The notes beneath the pieces are model-generated. The model had not been told where the DNA came from. It saw nothing but the letters and a program-made list of their open reading frames with translations, and made no database searches. Shown here piece by piece: positions 1-9,914 of a stretch of 27,049 nucleotides of DNA. The DNA is taken from positions 1-27,049 of the forward strand of contig JADGKB010000152.1 in assembly GCA_027604185.1 (NCBI GenBank), read 5' to 3'. Source of the DNA: Boothiomyces macroporosus. Lineage: Eukaryota; Chytridiomycota; Chytridiomycetes; Rhizophydiales; Terramycetaceae. The translations under genes and the position numbers were made by a program. Every line of letters starts with the position of its first letter. Positions within the stretch are counted from its first letter, which is position 1.

Positions 1-1494
1 TCGCTCTGAAGGGGTCTGCCCTTCCTTTGCCCAATTATGGGTGGGATTTAAAGGAGAGAAATTATACATGTCAGCAATTTTTTGTTGTACATTGTTAAAT
101 TTGTTCAACTTTGAAACCCCCCAATAGATATTGTAGGCCGTCAAGAAAGTCACGATAGTCAGACCAATAAAACTTCCGGGATAATCGTTTGAAAAATCCT
201 TTTGAATATTCACCACTATTTCTCCCAGCACTATAACAATAAGTAACCCATGTCTCTCGGTAAAGTGTTCAATATCTAGCTTTAAAATAAAGTTACTAAG
301 CCCAAATCGAATATTTGATGAATTGAGCAGAGACCCAACGGCAACACTGATAGGGGTCTTGAAAGTATCAAATATAATTCCCAACCCCCAGAATATTCTT
401 CTGTATTGATATCTTTGATAAGTGTCATCCGCAGGATAGAAAAACTCAACAAAATATGGCCACATTAGCAGTACTTCGGTAATCCCCTTTATAGTAATAT
501 GCTTTCGAAACGTTCCAAGGGAGATAAAAGAAAAAAAGAACATGTACAAGTTCATGAAAACTGCAGTTCCTACATATGCTCCGATCAGCCAGTTTGCAGT
601 ATTAATCTTTGGATCTAGACTAAAGGCATTCTGGATTGATATTGTCATGATGATAATACAGCAGGTATTGATGAATGAAAAGACTTTTTTCAATATATCT
701 TCCTGATACACCATGTTATTGAATGATGTGACCATTCTCCAATGTGAGAATATCGGATTCAGCAAGAGGAGGAGATTTAGAAATGAATCCCAGGTGTAGT
801 TTCCAGTAATGACATTACCCGCCTTTGAAATTGCACCTAAATTACTCTAAACATTACCAACATAAATGAGATCGACAAATAGCTCCACCCACGCAACATG
901 CATGTGCTCGTTTTCTCTGTGAAGCACTCCATTTTTGAAATATTGACGAATAACTGGAGGCACATAGAGCCCTTCCCTCTTTTTAATTTCTATAATTTCT
1001 AGCTTTTTAATAGCCCCAAAAGTAGTTGAAGTAACATGCATCGTCTCTTCAGAGGTATCAGTGATACTTAAAATTTCCTCTGAATCAAAATCAATCTCTG
1101 TGCGATCCAAAGTATCATCCCCAAAGGTTATTTCTGACCCAGCAGAGCTAGGGTTTTCAACCACTGGGGCACAGTTTTCCCGCAGAAAGTCTAATTCCTC
1201 CAGCTGTTTCGCTTCGCAGGTTTGTAACTTTGAAATACAATTTTCCAGTTGAATCTCATCCACTTGCCCTGTGGCTATCCGTCCCTGCAAAGTTTTAATT
1301 TTTGACTGTATGTTTGCAATACTTGCTTCGATTGCTTGAAAGTGCTCTGGAGACCCAAGCACCAAGTAATTGTCATCCAGCTGCTCGTCCTCTGTCTGCA
1401 CAATATGAATTACCTCCCCGTTCAGTTTAAATTTCGTTCGGAGAATACAGCTGGTGCATTTTTCTTTATCCATGGAGAAAAAGAATTGGGCCAA
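1..1494 (-). CDS. LtrA-like multi-pass membrane protein (3' part outside window)
   Basis: Exons 858-1494 and 1-836 are joined across a 21-nt GT-AG intron at 837-857; the frame then stays open to the window edge (at least 491 aa, C-terminus missing). The join restores the family start of the membrane domain, ELFVDLIYVGAISKAGNVI, and exon 2 carries the hallmark HFTERHGLLIVIVLGE. Several hydrophobic helices follow. The first ~190 residues are soluble, with a heptad-like stretch (about residues 55-105) and an acidic Ser/Thr-rich region. LtrA (low temperature requirement A) proteins are multi-pass membrane proteins found in bacteria and many fungi; their biochemical role is unresolved. The start at 1494 is the first ATG of the open frame; MDKEK, seven codons later, is an alternative. 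Family assignment is firm; function is not known. Confidence 0.85.
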
Positions 1495-1591
1495 ATGGAG
1501 AGAATTTTGAGTGGCAACACAAAGGGTAAAATTTGGAACAAACTCAAGGACCGAAAATATCGGGAAAATTGGCGGAATATTATTGGTACAT

Positions 1592-1597
1592 TTTATT
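1592..1597 (-). terminator. poly(A) signal AATAAA containing the CCDC124 stop codon
   Basis: On the minus strand AAATAAAAT spans the TAA stop (1593-1595) of the CCDC124-like gene. The hexamer is canonical; use as a cleavage signal is inferred. Confidence 0.5.
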
Positions 1598-2281
1598 TGT
1601 TTCTGAATCTTTCCAATTCGGCTTCGCGGGCGGTTGAAATGAACTCCTTGGCATCACTCTTCTTTGTATCGTATTCCAAGTGGGCTTGGTTCATTGGATT
1701 ATCTGGCGATTTCTGCCACTCTTTGAACAGCAGTTCCTTAAGCTGCGTCAATCTTAGGCTAGGGTTTTCCGCCTTTGTCAAACTGCTATTACCTTGAGTT
1801 CTGGCAATCTTCTTTCTTCAAAGGCTGCATATGCTGCCTTTTGCCTTCTCTCTGGGTGGCGGTCTAGCTTGACATTTGATCCATCCTTGACAGTTAAATC
1901 CAGCAGGTCCAAGGCACTGTCAATTCCAGATGCACCATAAGAGTCATCCTTTTCGACGGTTTCTCGAATTTTAAACGTCTTTGTTGGAATCAGTTTCTCC
2001 TTTGTAGTTGGCTTCTTTTTTGACAGCTCTGCCTCTTCCGCTTTAAGTATCGCTTCTCTTTCCGCCTTTTTGCGAGCTGCTTCAGCCTGGTGTTAATATT
2101 CATCTACTTTTTTTTGTTCTTCATCTTCCTTCTTTGCGTTTGACTTTGATCCCTTTTTCCAGTCCTCGTCCTCTTGGGCAGCTTTGGCAGCCTGAGCCTT
2201 TGCATTCTTGGCGTTCGCTGATGCCTCCTTTCTGGCATTTCCGGCCTCCTTTTTTGCGTTCACCACTTGTTTCTTTCCCAT
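1593..2281 (-). CDS. CCDC124/Lso2-type ribosome-associated protein
   Basis: Three exons, 2108-2281, 1793-2086 and 1593-1772, give 215 aa after removal of 21-nt (2087-2107) and 20-nt (1773-1792) introns. The N-terminus (MGKKQVVNAKKEAGNARKE, then a Lys/Ala/Glu-rich helix with W41) resembles yeast Lso2. The C-terminus (ERRLPELKAENPSLRLTQL, then a KEWQKSPDNPMNQ motif) matches human CCDC124. The second splice falls between ELK and AENPS and restores this signature. Family members bind the ribosomal A site/intersubunit region and act in hibernation and recycling of idle ribosomes. The start at 2281 is preferred over ATG 2293 because MGKK aligns with homologues. The first 21-nt intron holds an in-frame TAA. 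The stop codon lies within AATAAA. Confidence 0.9.
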
Positions 2282-2317
2282 TCTGATTTGCAAAAAAATC
2301 GCACACGCTCAATTTGG
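2282..2317. promoter_or_regulatory. 36-bp divergent intergenic region (bidirectional promoter)
   Basis: Only 36 bp separate the start codons of the CCDC124-like gene (-, ATG at 2281) and SIN1 (+, ATG at 2318). It is A/T-rich with an A7 run at about 2292-2298 and no clear TATA box. Transcription of both genes must start within this stretch or inside the neighbouring gene. Confidence 0.5.
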
Positions 2318-4331
2318 ATGGCATTCATCAGAGACCAAGATTTCCACGTAAAATACACTAATAAAAGATATTTGAGCTCAGATTAGCAGCTCACGAATTG
2401 AAGGACGAGCTCGCTCAAAGTATCATTCCAAAATATCCCTCAACAGACAAGTACTATTACCTATCTCTAATTTTACCACATATTCAGTCGGGGAAGAGTG
2501 GGTTCAGAAAGCACCTCTACAAAATCCCGGAATTAAAGGTATCGGATTATTAATACAGATCTTTAATACTGGCAACGTCGCAGAAGTAACACCGGTAGCC
2601 AAAAAAATCGCCAGACGGGCATCTCTATCAGAAGTATCGGAGAGCAAGGAAGATGATTTAGGTTCACAAGGATTCAAAAGACGACAGCGAGCCTTGTCTT
2701 CCAGGGAATACTTGGGTACTTCGCGTGACAATATCGCTTCAGCATCACTAATGAACGGACCAGAGTTTAAAACAAATTCATCGCAGATATTTTCCAAATC
2801 CGTTCAAGAAATCAATAGGCAAGTATTAAATAACCTAGTAAAACAGAGATAGTAAAGGTTGAAAAAGAAGAGGAACCGTTTCGTGAAAAGTACTCTGAAT
2901 CGGAGGATTCTGATCAGATTATACAGGTGGAAAATTCTCAAGCGACTTCAACTGCTACGAGAGATTCGGAAACCGCAAGTCATAAAGTAGATGAACTGCC
3001 TGTGATTGAGGAAAAGCCGTTTGTAGAATACAAAATAGAAAAACTGCCTATAAGTACAGTAAAGCCTATTAGTTCCAAATTATCGGCGATGATGGACAAG
3101 AAAGCGCAGAGGGACAACCCTCTTGCCAAGGCATATGCTGGATTTGTAATTACAGACTGACATTTAGAGTGGAAAGATGGATCCAAATGCAGTAAAACTA
3201 AAGCTATATTTACCTTTTGCTGAGCAATCGGACAGACCAATGTTTATTGCTGTTAAAGGCGATGCCCAAGTCAGCGAAGTTATAGGATACTGTCTACTAG
3301 AGTATTTAAATGAAAAAAGAGTCCCGGCGATTCCTGATGAAATGAGAAAAGTAGAGCAGTGGTCTTTGAGAATAGTGGATGATGGGATCGTGGATGATGA
3401 TTTTCCAGGTAACTATAACTTATAAAAGCTCTGGAGCCAAATAGAAAGATTCAGAAATACGCTTTTGATCAGTTTGCGCTATGTCCATTAGGATCACTAA
3501 AAGGTAGATTTCACTAACCCAGAAAAACAAAACAGTCTGACAGAAAGTGCATCGAATCACGGAAATCTGGATGATGCAGCAGGGGATGGCGGAGCTATAT
3601 CTCCTTCTACACCTTCAGTTTTCCTCAAAGTGCATTTATATTCTACTTTAGAAGTAAAGCAAACCACTATAATGCAAATGCCCACCGATATTACAATGCA
3701 AGAAGTATTCAACAGGATATGCGTTAAAAGAAAATACGACCCTAAAGATTATATTCTGAAAATGGCAGACACAAAGACAGACGTTCCTTTGGAAAAAACT
3801 TTGCAGCAAATGGATGCGATAGAGTTCTGTGTGTTGAAGCGATCTAGTGGAGGAGGTTATTGAAATCTAACTGTAGCGGGTGATATCTTTTTGCGACCAC
3901 CTGATGAAGAAGAAAGCAAAGAAGAGGAAAAACTGGTATTCACTTCGGAAGATTACCGAACCATGTACAAGGTAAGAGAAAACTTACAAAGCAATATCCT
4001 ATAGTAGTAAAGAATTTGATGAGCCGCCAAGAAAGGACATTTACCATTGATGGTGAATATATTAATCTCGATAGCACAGAAGCAAAAACATTCTTTGAAC
4101 GAGGAAAACATGCAGTACTTTCTCCATTAATCATAGGTATCCTACCACATTTCCGATATTATTTCCTGCTCGCATTCAAAAAAATCAAACTCATGCGCAT
4201 TCAAACTATCTCTCTCGCGTCCCACTGATGTAAAGATTTACGACTGTGAAGCGGCAACTCCTCAAATGGCTCATGAAATTGCAGGAAGGATCAACTATAT
4301 CGTAGAAATGTATACGAAAACCAAGAAATAA
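2318..4331 (+). CDS. SIN1/AVO1, TORC2 subunit (CRIM, RBD-like and PH domains)
   Basis: Ten exons (2318-2347, 2368-2538, 2559-2818, 2839-3145, 3168-3408, 3429-3503, 3523-3855, 3877-3971, 3992-4114, 4137-4331) sum to 1830 nt, a 609-aa protein. All nine introns are 19-22 nt. The CRIM domain (about residues 248-375) reads NPLAKAYAGF/SGKMDPNAVK across one splice and DDDFP/ALEPNRKI across the next. An RBD-like domain lies at about 394-473. The C-terminal PH domain (about 500-609) includes RTFTIDGEYI, SYHISDIISC and VKIYDCEA. SIN1 holds TORC2 together and presents AGC kinases through CRIM; the PH domain binds phosphoinositides. The third intron is GC-AG. AATAAA overlaps the stop. The start is the only ATG giving an open first exon before the first splice. 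Confidence 0.93.
2819..2838 (+). other. 20-nt GC-AG intron in SIN1
   Basis: The junction AG/GCAAGT is the classic GC-type donor context, and the acceptor is CCTAG. Removal joins AAT AG to T AAA (Asn-Ser-Lys) and keeps the frame to the next exon. A GT-AG alternative inside it (16 nt, from 2823) would run straight into TAA, so the GC donor is required. Confidence 0.75.
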
Positions 4332-4332
4332 A
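4327..4332 (+). terminator. poly(A) signal AATAAA containing the SIN1 stop codon
   Basis: AATAAA spans the TAA stop at 4329-4331. Only 48 bp remain before the next gene's start codon on the same strand, which leaves little room for a separate 3' UTR and promoter. Confidence 0.5.
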
Positions 4333-4379
4333 TTATTGTAATTTGACCATTGTTGATTTACGTCAGATTTTTCTCTTAC

Positions 4380-6058
4380 ATGGACCAGCCAATAGAAGAG
4401 ACAACTATACCTTTTGTTGCACCAAATGATCATAAAATTGAAAGCGATATTCCCGAAAATATTGTTCAGGAGGATCCACGTTTGACTGACATGTCAAATG
4501 TTGTGACTGCAAATGTCAATATGGAAACAGAGATAGTCGAGGAAATTCAAAGGAATTCGACGACAACTGGCAGTATCAACGACTCTGAGCCCCCTGCTAC
4601 TACCCAAACCATCGACCTTTCGAATGCGGCTGTAAAACATTTCTCCTTACCAAATCTACAAAATGTAACTGTTACAGAAGAAGAAAGACCGGTTCTGATA
4701 GACTATATTAGACCAGACTTTGAGCAACCAGAGGTAACATTTCAATCGCAGTACATTCAACAACAAAGTTTTATTTCCAATCCACAATTACACTATGACG
4801 AGTTCAGTCTTAATTCAGAGCAAAGTCCTACACCAAATGCTAACACAACTGTGATGTCTGAAAATGTAGATTCTAGTATTGCTGACCAGATGAAGACAGT
4901 TAGTTTGGAACCACACCATCCAGTTTCAGCAGAGACCATTCGATACAGCTCTCTGGGCGGTAAAATCAATCTATTGGGATTGCTTAAAGAAGCTGAACAA
5001 ATTACTAGGGAAAAAGCACAAGAAATTGTTAATGCACGGGAGCAAGAAACACCGCATCCTACTGATGCTCAATCAGAGATGTACGAAATACAGACAGTGG
5101 TAACGCTGTCAGTAATAGGAAACCCAGCAACAAGTACCATGGGAAAAGAAGCTTCAAGGCTTCCAAAATGGAGCAAGAATTTAAAAATCAATACACCGCC
5201 TCCAGGTCCTAGTCTGATCCCAATAGTAAAAAACAGGACTGAATTAATTGCAAAGGCAATGGAGAAAAGCAAGATAAAGTCAAAATTGGACAGGTTCAAC
5301 AAAAAAGCAAAGCTGCTTCGACTCGTTACTAATCAAACAAGCACCAAGAACATGCTGCTAACAAACAAAGGATTGTTTTCTGAAGGTAACTGTTAAATAA
5401 CGCAGTCTTGATTAAAAATCCAAAGTCAGATGCGGAAAAGAACATGAAGGTTTGGTTCAGAGAGGAGCAGTCTCAATTTGCAGGATTTTTTCTACCTCAG
5501 CTAGAATCTAGACCGATATCTAGACAAGTACTAAGTAAATATCACAAGGACCATTCAGCAGACCGTCCGCCGGATAAAAACTTTTCATTCTATTCACAGC
5601 CATTGCCCAGGTTTCGAGGTCCGTCGTTTTGGCCAAAGGAGGAAACAGATGCAGGCAAAAGGCATAAACTGTTGAATGAAATAAAAATCCAGAGAGAAAT
5701 CGGAACAGAAGTAAACGAATCGGGGTTCCCAGTGCTAACTACCAGCCAAAACAGGAGGCTTAAAACTGCCGAAGTTTTGTCTGCTCTTGATCACATAGGC
5801 CCAAATAGACATCATATTCACCAACTTGAAAAGGAAAAGATAGTGCTTCCCGCATTAGAAGATATCCGATTGGAAGAAATTAAAGATACTGGCTTTCATA
5901 TGAATTCTATCCACTTGGAAAAGCGAAGGGTAAACTCCCGGGCAACAAGCAGAAACCCTTCAAGGTATAGTAATCGTATACAAACTGCTTCAGTTCGAGT
6001 CCCAACGAGTATGGCTGATTATGGTAATCGCTTGATCTCCAAAGAGCTCGAATTGTAG
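4380..6058 (+). CDS. uncharacterised 552-aa, largely disordered protein
   Basis: Two exons, 4380-5385 and 5406-6058, are joined across a 20-nt intron (5386-5405, GTAACT..CGCAG) and code for 552 aa. I recognise no domain. The first ~230 residues are acidic and rich in Ser/Thr/Asn/Gln, apparently disordered. Around 210-240 is a short helical segment (GGKINLLGLLKEAEQITREK). The middle is Lys/Arg-rich and contains a proline run (TPPPGPS). The C-terminal half is basic, with aromatic/proline patches (FSFYSQPLPRFRGPSFWPKE). There is no signal peptide or membrane segment. It lies 48 bp after SIN1 and 46 bp before another unknown gene on the same strand. The ATG at 4380 is the first in frame; translation as one protein is well supported by the clean splice, function is not. 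Confidence 0.8.
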
Positions 6059-6062
6059 AGTT

Positions 6063-6068
6063 AATAAA
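6063..6068 (+). terminator. poly(A) signal AATAAA, 4 nt after stop
   Basis: The hexamer sits four bases beyond the TAG stop of the 552-aa gene (6056-6058) and 36 bp before the next start codon. Confidence 0.4.
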
Positions 6069-6104
6069 TTTAATTGTAAATATTCTTTCGCGTTCAAATT
6101 TCTC

Positions 6105-6614
6105 ATGGGGCTCACACATCAGTTCTTTAACGATGAGCAGGTATATCTTGCCTAAACCAGATTACTGATGAATTCTTGGCGATTACGAAAACCGCACTGT
6201 CAAATATCAGAAAACATAAGGTAAGTTTCTGTTGATTCAGCCCAACACAGGAATGAAAGATATTTACCAGATTATTCACGATAATACAGATACATTTAGT
6301 ATTCCAAACTAATCGTAGGAAAGCTGATTGAATATTTAGCTAGAGATAATCAGAATTACGAGCCGCATAGTTTACACAATTTCTTGTCGTATGAGCAGGA
6401 ATCGGAGCCGATAATGCAACATGAAGATCCAGAAGAAATAAGATCTTACTCGCCGCCTTCTTCTTTTCCATCTGGTCGGAGGAATGGTGTTCAACTGGAT
6501 CCAAACACATTCCTGATGATTCCACAGAGTTACAACGAGCTTATAAGCCAAAATCTTCCAAGAATGAGCACTACTAGAGTTCAAAGACAGAGTAGAGTAT
6601 CAGAAAATAGATAA
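6105..6614 (+). CDS. uncharacterised 149-aa protein, four exons
   Basis: Exons 6105-6140, 6161-6220, 6241-6298 and 6319-6614 total 450 nt; the three introns are each 20 nt (6141-6160, 6221-6240, 6299-6318) with GT-AG ends. The first ~75 residues look helical (ITDEFLAITKTALSNIRK, then KDIYQIIHDNTDTFRKLIEY). The rest is polar and Ser/Pro/Arg-rich and probably disordered. No known family was recognised. The gene is convergent with TMEM231, whose stop codon lies 18 bp away. Support rests on three consecutive clean splices that keep one frame and on ATG 6105 as the first start. Confidence 0.75.
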
Positions 6615-6632
6615 TATATTAATTCTTTACAA

Positions 6633-7587
6633 TCAGTATTTAATTGGTGGTCCCAAGGATTTCGGCTTTGGCGCTATGCCTACAATGGTAGACACTACGT
6701 GTTGTCTGATTATACCATCATATAACCAATATAGAATGGCACCAGTGAATATAAAAGTGGTCAAGTATTGAATCCAGCCATTCCTCAGTACTTCCATCAA
6801 ACCAGGCCGGTACTGGACGGTCCAAGTTGGGATTTTCACTTTTATACTTATCGTCAGCGGTTCGTTATTCGCAGGTCCGTTCCACAACACGGTAGAGTCA
6901 TATTTTGTAAAAGCTACATTAGCAATATCTACTTGATCTTTGATTATAATTTGATATTAACGACTGCCAAGTTGGCTGTGATACTGAATCAACAATTGCG
7001 TAATCTAAACCATCAGTCATCCAGTCATGTTGAACTAGGCTCAAGTATCCATCAGCGTATACTGAACTTGCTGGTATTGGTGACGAATAATCAACATACA
7101 CCAAGGCTTGGGAGGTGAATCTGAATCTAGACTATAGTTAGGCGAATGTTACAGAGAGAGATATTTGAATTGGAAAGGCCAGCCTGATATGATTGATCGA
7201 TTCCGCTGGCAAAAGCGGCACAGAGAGGTTAAACCAAATCGTTTCTGGTTTACCATCTGAATTTTCATCAACATTCCATGCCTATATTAGTAAAGGCTAC
7301 TTTGAAACTAACAACTCTATTGCTGATTGCAAAATACTGTCCACCGCTTGTTCCTTCAAATAAAGTAAATGGATTATTCAAGGATAGTACTTTGGGTTGC
7401 TCTTGGAAGACGTTCTGCTTTATCCAAAACGCTATGATTAATATTGTTTACATCCAGAGTAAGATACTGCAAATGGAATCAGAAATAATCCGATTATGAA
7501 ACCTAAATATACTAATGTAGCTATTGAAAATAGTTGGGTCGAGTATGTCCGGTACGAACTTGGTGTAGCATAAATCTTTAACAACAT
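6633..7587 (-). CDS. TMEM231-like ciliary transition-zone membrane protein
   Basis: Five exons (7452-7587, 7301-7431, 7153-7281, 6933-7131, 6633-6913) give 291 aa after removing introns of 20, 19, 21 and 19 nt (7432-7451, 7282-7300, 7132-7152, 6914-6932). Features match TMEM231: a short cytosolic start (MLLKIYATPSSYRTYST), TM1 at about 20-42, a lumenal region with DENSDGKPETIWFNLSVPL, and near the end VQYRPGLMEVLRNGWIQYLT leading into TM2 at about 247-265. TMEM231 is a subunit of the MKS/B9 complex of the transition zone and helps gate the cilium. Its presence argues for a flagellated life stage. Human TMEM231 is of similar size. The 21-nt intron contains an in-frame TAA. Confidence is high because the conserved motifs are restored across every junction. 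Confidence 0.88.
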
Positions 7588-7697
7588 TTTGTTTACTTTT
7601 TACGCGTTTGGTCGAAACGAGGTTGTGGAGAGTTCTGCCAGTCATCACCAGATATCGAAAACTAAACTATAATTTATGAAACAGTGCAAGACGTGTA

Positions 7698-7703
7698 TTT
7701 ATT
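7698..7703 (-). terminator. poly(A) signal AATAAA containing the ATPase stop codon
   Basis: On the minus strand AGAAAATAAATA spans the TAA stop (7699-7701) of the HerA-like gene. Confidence 0.5.
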
Positions 7704-9408
7704 TTCTATCTCTACCACCATCCATAGTAAGGCGTCTTCGAATAGATACAGGAACAACATACGATGAAATGTCGGGAAGTACATGGTGCCATTTGGCGTA
7801 AAACAGGAGCGCCTGCCCGGTTTCCAAGTCCATAATCGTTTTGTATTCTTCCTTTTCCATGTGAATCTTTGTCTGCAAATAAGTAAACCAGTCATAAGCA
7901 ATAAATCGGTGAACTAGGTATAAAGTTGACAGGTCCAAGATTTCTGCAGGGATAGTTTTTGGAGATTGTGAGCTAATGACTATTCTAAGACCATGGTGTC
8001 TCATTTGGCGAACAGAAGTAATGATGCTAGCTGAGAGCGGTGATGTACTTGCGTCAAGGTACTTGTGTGCTTCATCGAAAACTACCAATTTTGGTCCAGC
8101 TCTATTAAGGAACATGGCCAATAATACTTGGAAAATCCCATTTGCTTCATTAGCAGACATCATTGGATCAGTTAGATCGACTACTACCAATGATGGCTCA
8201 CTAAACAATTGTTTAAGATCCATCTTTGGCAAGTCCCTGTTTTCTGCTGATTCTTGCAAAAGAGATTCCAGCAACGACATTCGAAGGGATAAAGGACTGC
8301 TTTGCTTATCAGTGAGATTCATTTCTTCCCCAATAATGCTTTTGAACTTTTGGAAATCAGGGATATTTCCTTGTTTTTGCAACCTGCGCAGCATTGTCAA
8401 AATTGAAGCCATGTAAAGCGGAATGTCATCACCAATATCCACCCGCATTATTGCTTTGATTTGGGATGCATTCAAATCTTTCCACTTGAAAAGTAATGGA
8501 TACACAGTGCAGTTTGGAATTCGGTCATAATATGCCTTTCGTTGAAGGTAAAATGAAGGACTAACCAAGATTGTCATACGAGACACTGGTGAAATGTTTG
8601 ATGGGATTCCAGGCCGACGGGACGTTAAAGTGACTGCTTCACACATATTTGCCACATCTTGGTCGTAGTGGAACACCAGAGTGGCCGGAGACGCTTGGTT
8701 ATGCACATATTCTGGTACATTGAGCATACAATTTTCAATTATAGTGGCGACAGAGTGTGACTTACCCGCACCTTGCACACCCACAGCGACCAAGCAAAAT
8801 GGTGATCCAGTATTGAGAAAGATATTTTCACTGCCTTCAGTTTGACCAAGAAACCCGTAATTCGTGGCAGTTTTCCTTTGCTCATTAGTCAAAAGTGACA
8901 TTGAGTTATTTCGCACATAGTTTTGGAAAGGCTGGGGGGTGAGCAATTCTCCAATAGATTTTGGAGTCCCATCATGCACCTCTTCGTCGATACATAACCG
9001 ACTGAGATCGATGGATTCGTAAACCGCTTCATTTGTTGACTTTGTGGAATCTGTTTCTATGGGTTTGGTTGAATCTCGAGTGATAGAGTTCTTGACTACA
9101 GTCACTTTCTGTGGGTTGCTGGATGCACCAGAATTCAATTCTGGCTTTCCCAGCTTTGCTTTTCCAAAATCGAATTTTAAAATTTCAACTGTATAAGGAT
9201 TTGGGTGCAGTGGCTGTGGTTTATAGCCCATAGATCCTAGTGGTTTGAATGCCTTCCAGTTTGGATTCAACTGAGTGGAACAGATAGTATGAAGACCTGA
9301 TGTGGACGGCAAATGCTTTGTTTCTGTAATGTGCTGTTTGCATTGTGCCAAATTTGAAAAGGTCTGCAAACAGCCAGGGCAAAAGTAGTTGATGCTCTGG
9401 TTGTTCAT
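7699..9408 (-). CDS. HerA/FtsK-like P-loop ATPase with N-terminal C2H2 zinc finger
   Basis: A single uninterrupted frame of 569 aa. Residues 10-32 form a C2H2 finger (CPGC, then HITETKH). The ATPase core has Walker A GVQGAGKSHS (about 210-219), Walker B LVVFDEAHKYLD (about 441-452), then SVRQMRHHGLRIVISSQSP, the arrangement of HerA/FtsK-superfamily motors in which a Gln-containing strand follows Walker B. Family members in prokaryotes are DNA translocases; the eukaryotic fungal versions are uncharacterised, so a DNA-linked role is inference. The gene has no intron, unlike most neighbours, which would fit acquisition by transfer or retroposition. The stop lies within AATAAA. The start at 9408 puts the zinc finger right at the N-terminus. 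Confidence 0.8.
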   Translation of the reverse strand: MNNQSINYFCPGCLQTFSNLAQCKQHITETKHLPSTSGLHTICSTQLNPNWKAFKPLGSMGYKPQPLHPNPYTVEILKFDFGKAKLGKPELNSGASSNPQKVTVVKNSITRDSTKPIETDSTKSTNEAVYESIDLSRLCIDEEVHDGTPKSIGELLTPQPFQNYVRNNSMSLLTNEQRKTATNYGFLGQTEGSENIFLNTGSPFCLVAVGVQGAGKSHSVATIIENCMLNVPEYVHNQASPATLVFHYDQDVANMCEAVTLTSRRPGIPSNISPVSRMTILVSPSFYLQRKAYYDRIPNCTVYPLLFKWKDLNASQIKAIMRVDIGDDIPLYMASILTMLRRLQKQGNIPDFQKFKSIIGEEMNLTDKQSSPLSLRMSLLESLLQESAENRDLPKMDLKQLFSEPSLVVVDLTDPMMSANEANGIFQVLLAMFLNRAGPKLVVFDEAHKYLDASTSPLSASIITSVRQMRHHGLRIVISSQSPKTIPAEILDLSTLYLVHRFIAYDWFTYLQTKIHMEKEEYKTIMDLETGQALLFYAKWHHVLPDISSYVVPVSIRRRLTMDGGRDRK

Positions 9409-9914
9409 TGTTTTTTTGTGCTATTCCTGAGGGTGGAAATTTATCAAACAATTTTTTTGATTATCTGCATCAAAGGTACATGCTTCATTGCCTTTATATG
9501 CGCTTTACAATTATTCCACTTTGTAAAGGTTTCCAAGCACTTGGACAAATGGATTTGCTCATGTGTTTACGTGTCAGTTACAAAGAAACTGTAGCATAAA
9601 TCCATGCTAAACTCAGTATTAGTAGATCCACATAAATGCTGATAGAAAAGTTCTGAAATCCTCCAAGCTGGATTGCGGCGATAGGATTAATTGAAATCTG
9701 TTTTAATCGTGTATCACAGTGTCTGTCAATGCACCTTCACCTCCAACAACATACCAAATAAATCCATCCAATTTACTAGTTCATTGTCAGCACTCGCACA
9801 TTATAAATTCTATGCTTACACCACACTTCGCGACCCAACATCCACAATCAAAACTTTTTTCATTGAGGTTCATGAAATTATCTGAAAGCGGTGCGTTTAA
9901 AATGTTTCACAAAA
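9409..9914. other. 506-bp divergent intergenic region
   Basis: This is the longest gene-free stretch in the window, between two divergent starts (ATPase, -; TMEM198-like, +). I see no conserved coding frame and no tRNA-like signature. A TATAAA lies at 9802-9807, about 108 nt before the TMEM198-like ATG. A 10-mer at 9717-9726 (CAGTGTCTGT) recurs upstream of the second SH3 gene. Short open frames here lack coding character. Confidence 0.5.

Noticed and set aside
2318..4331. Many short frames in a row looked like a decayed pseudogene with frameshifts.
   Set aside because: Removing nine 19-22 nt GT/GC..AG segments gives one 609-aa frame with intact CRIM, RBD-like and PH motifs. Random decay would not produce splice ends at every break.
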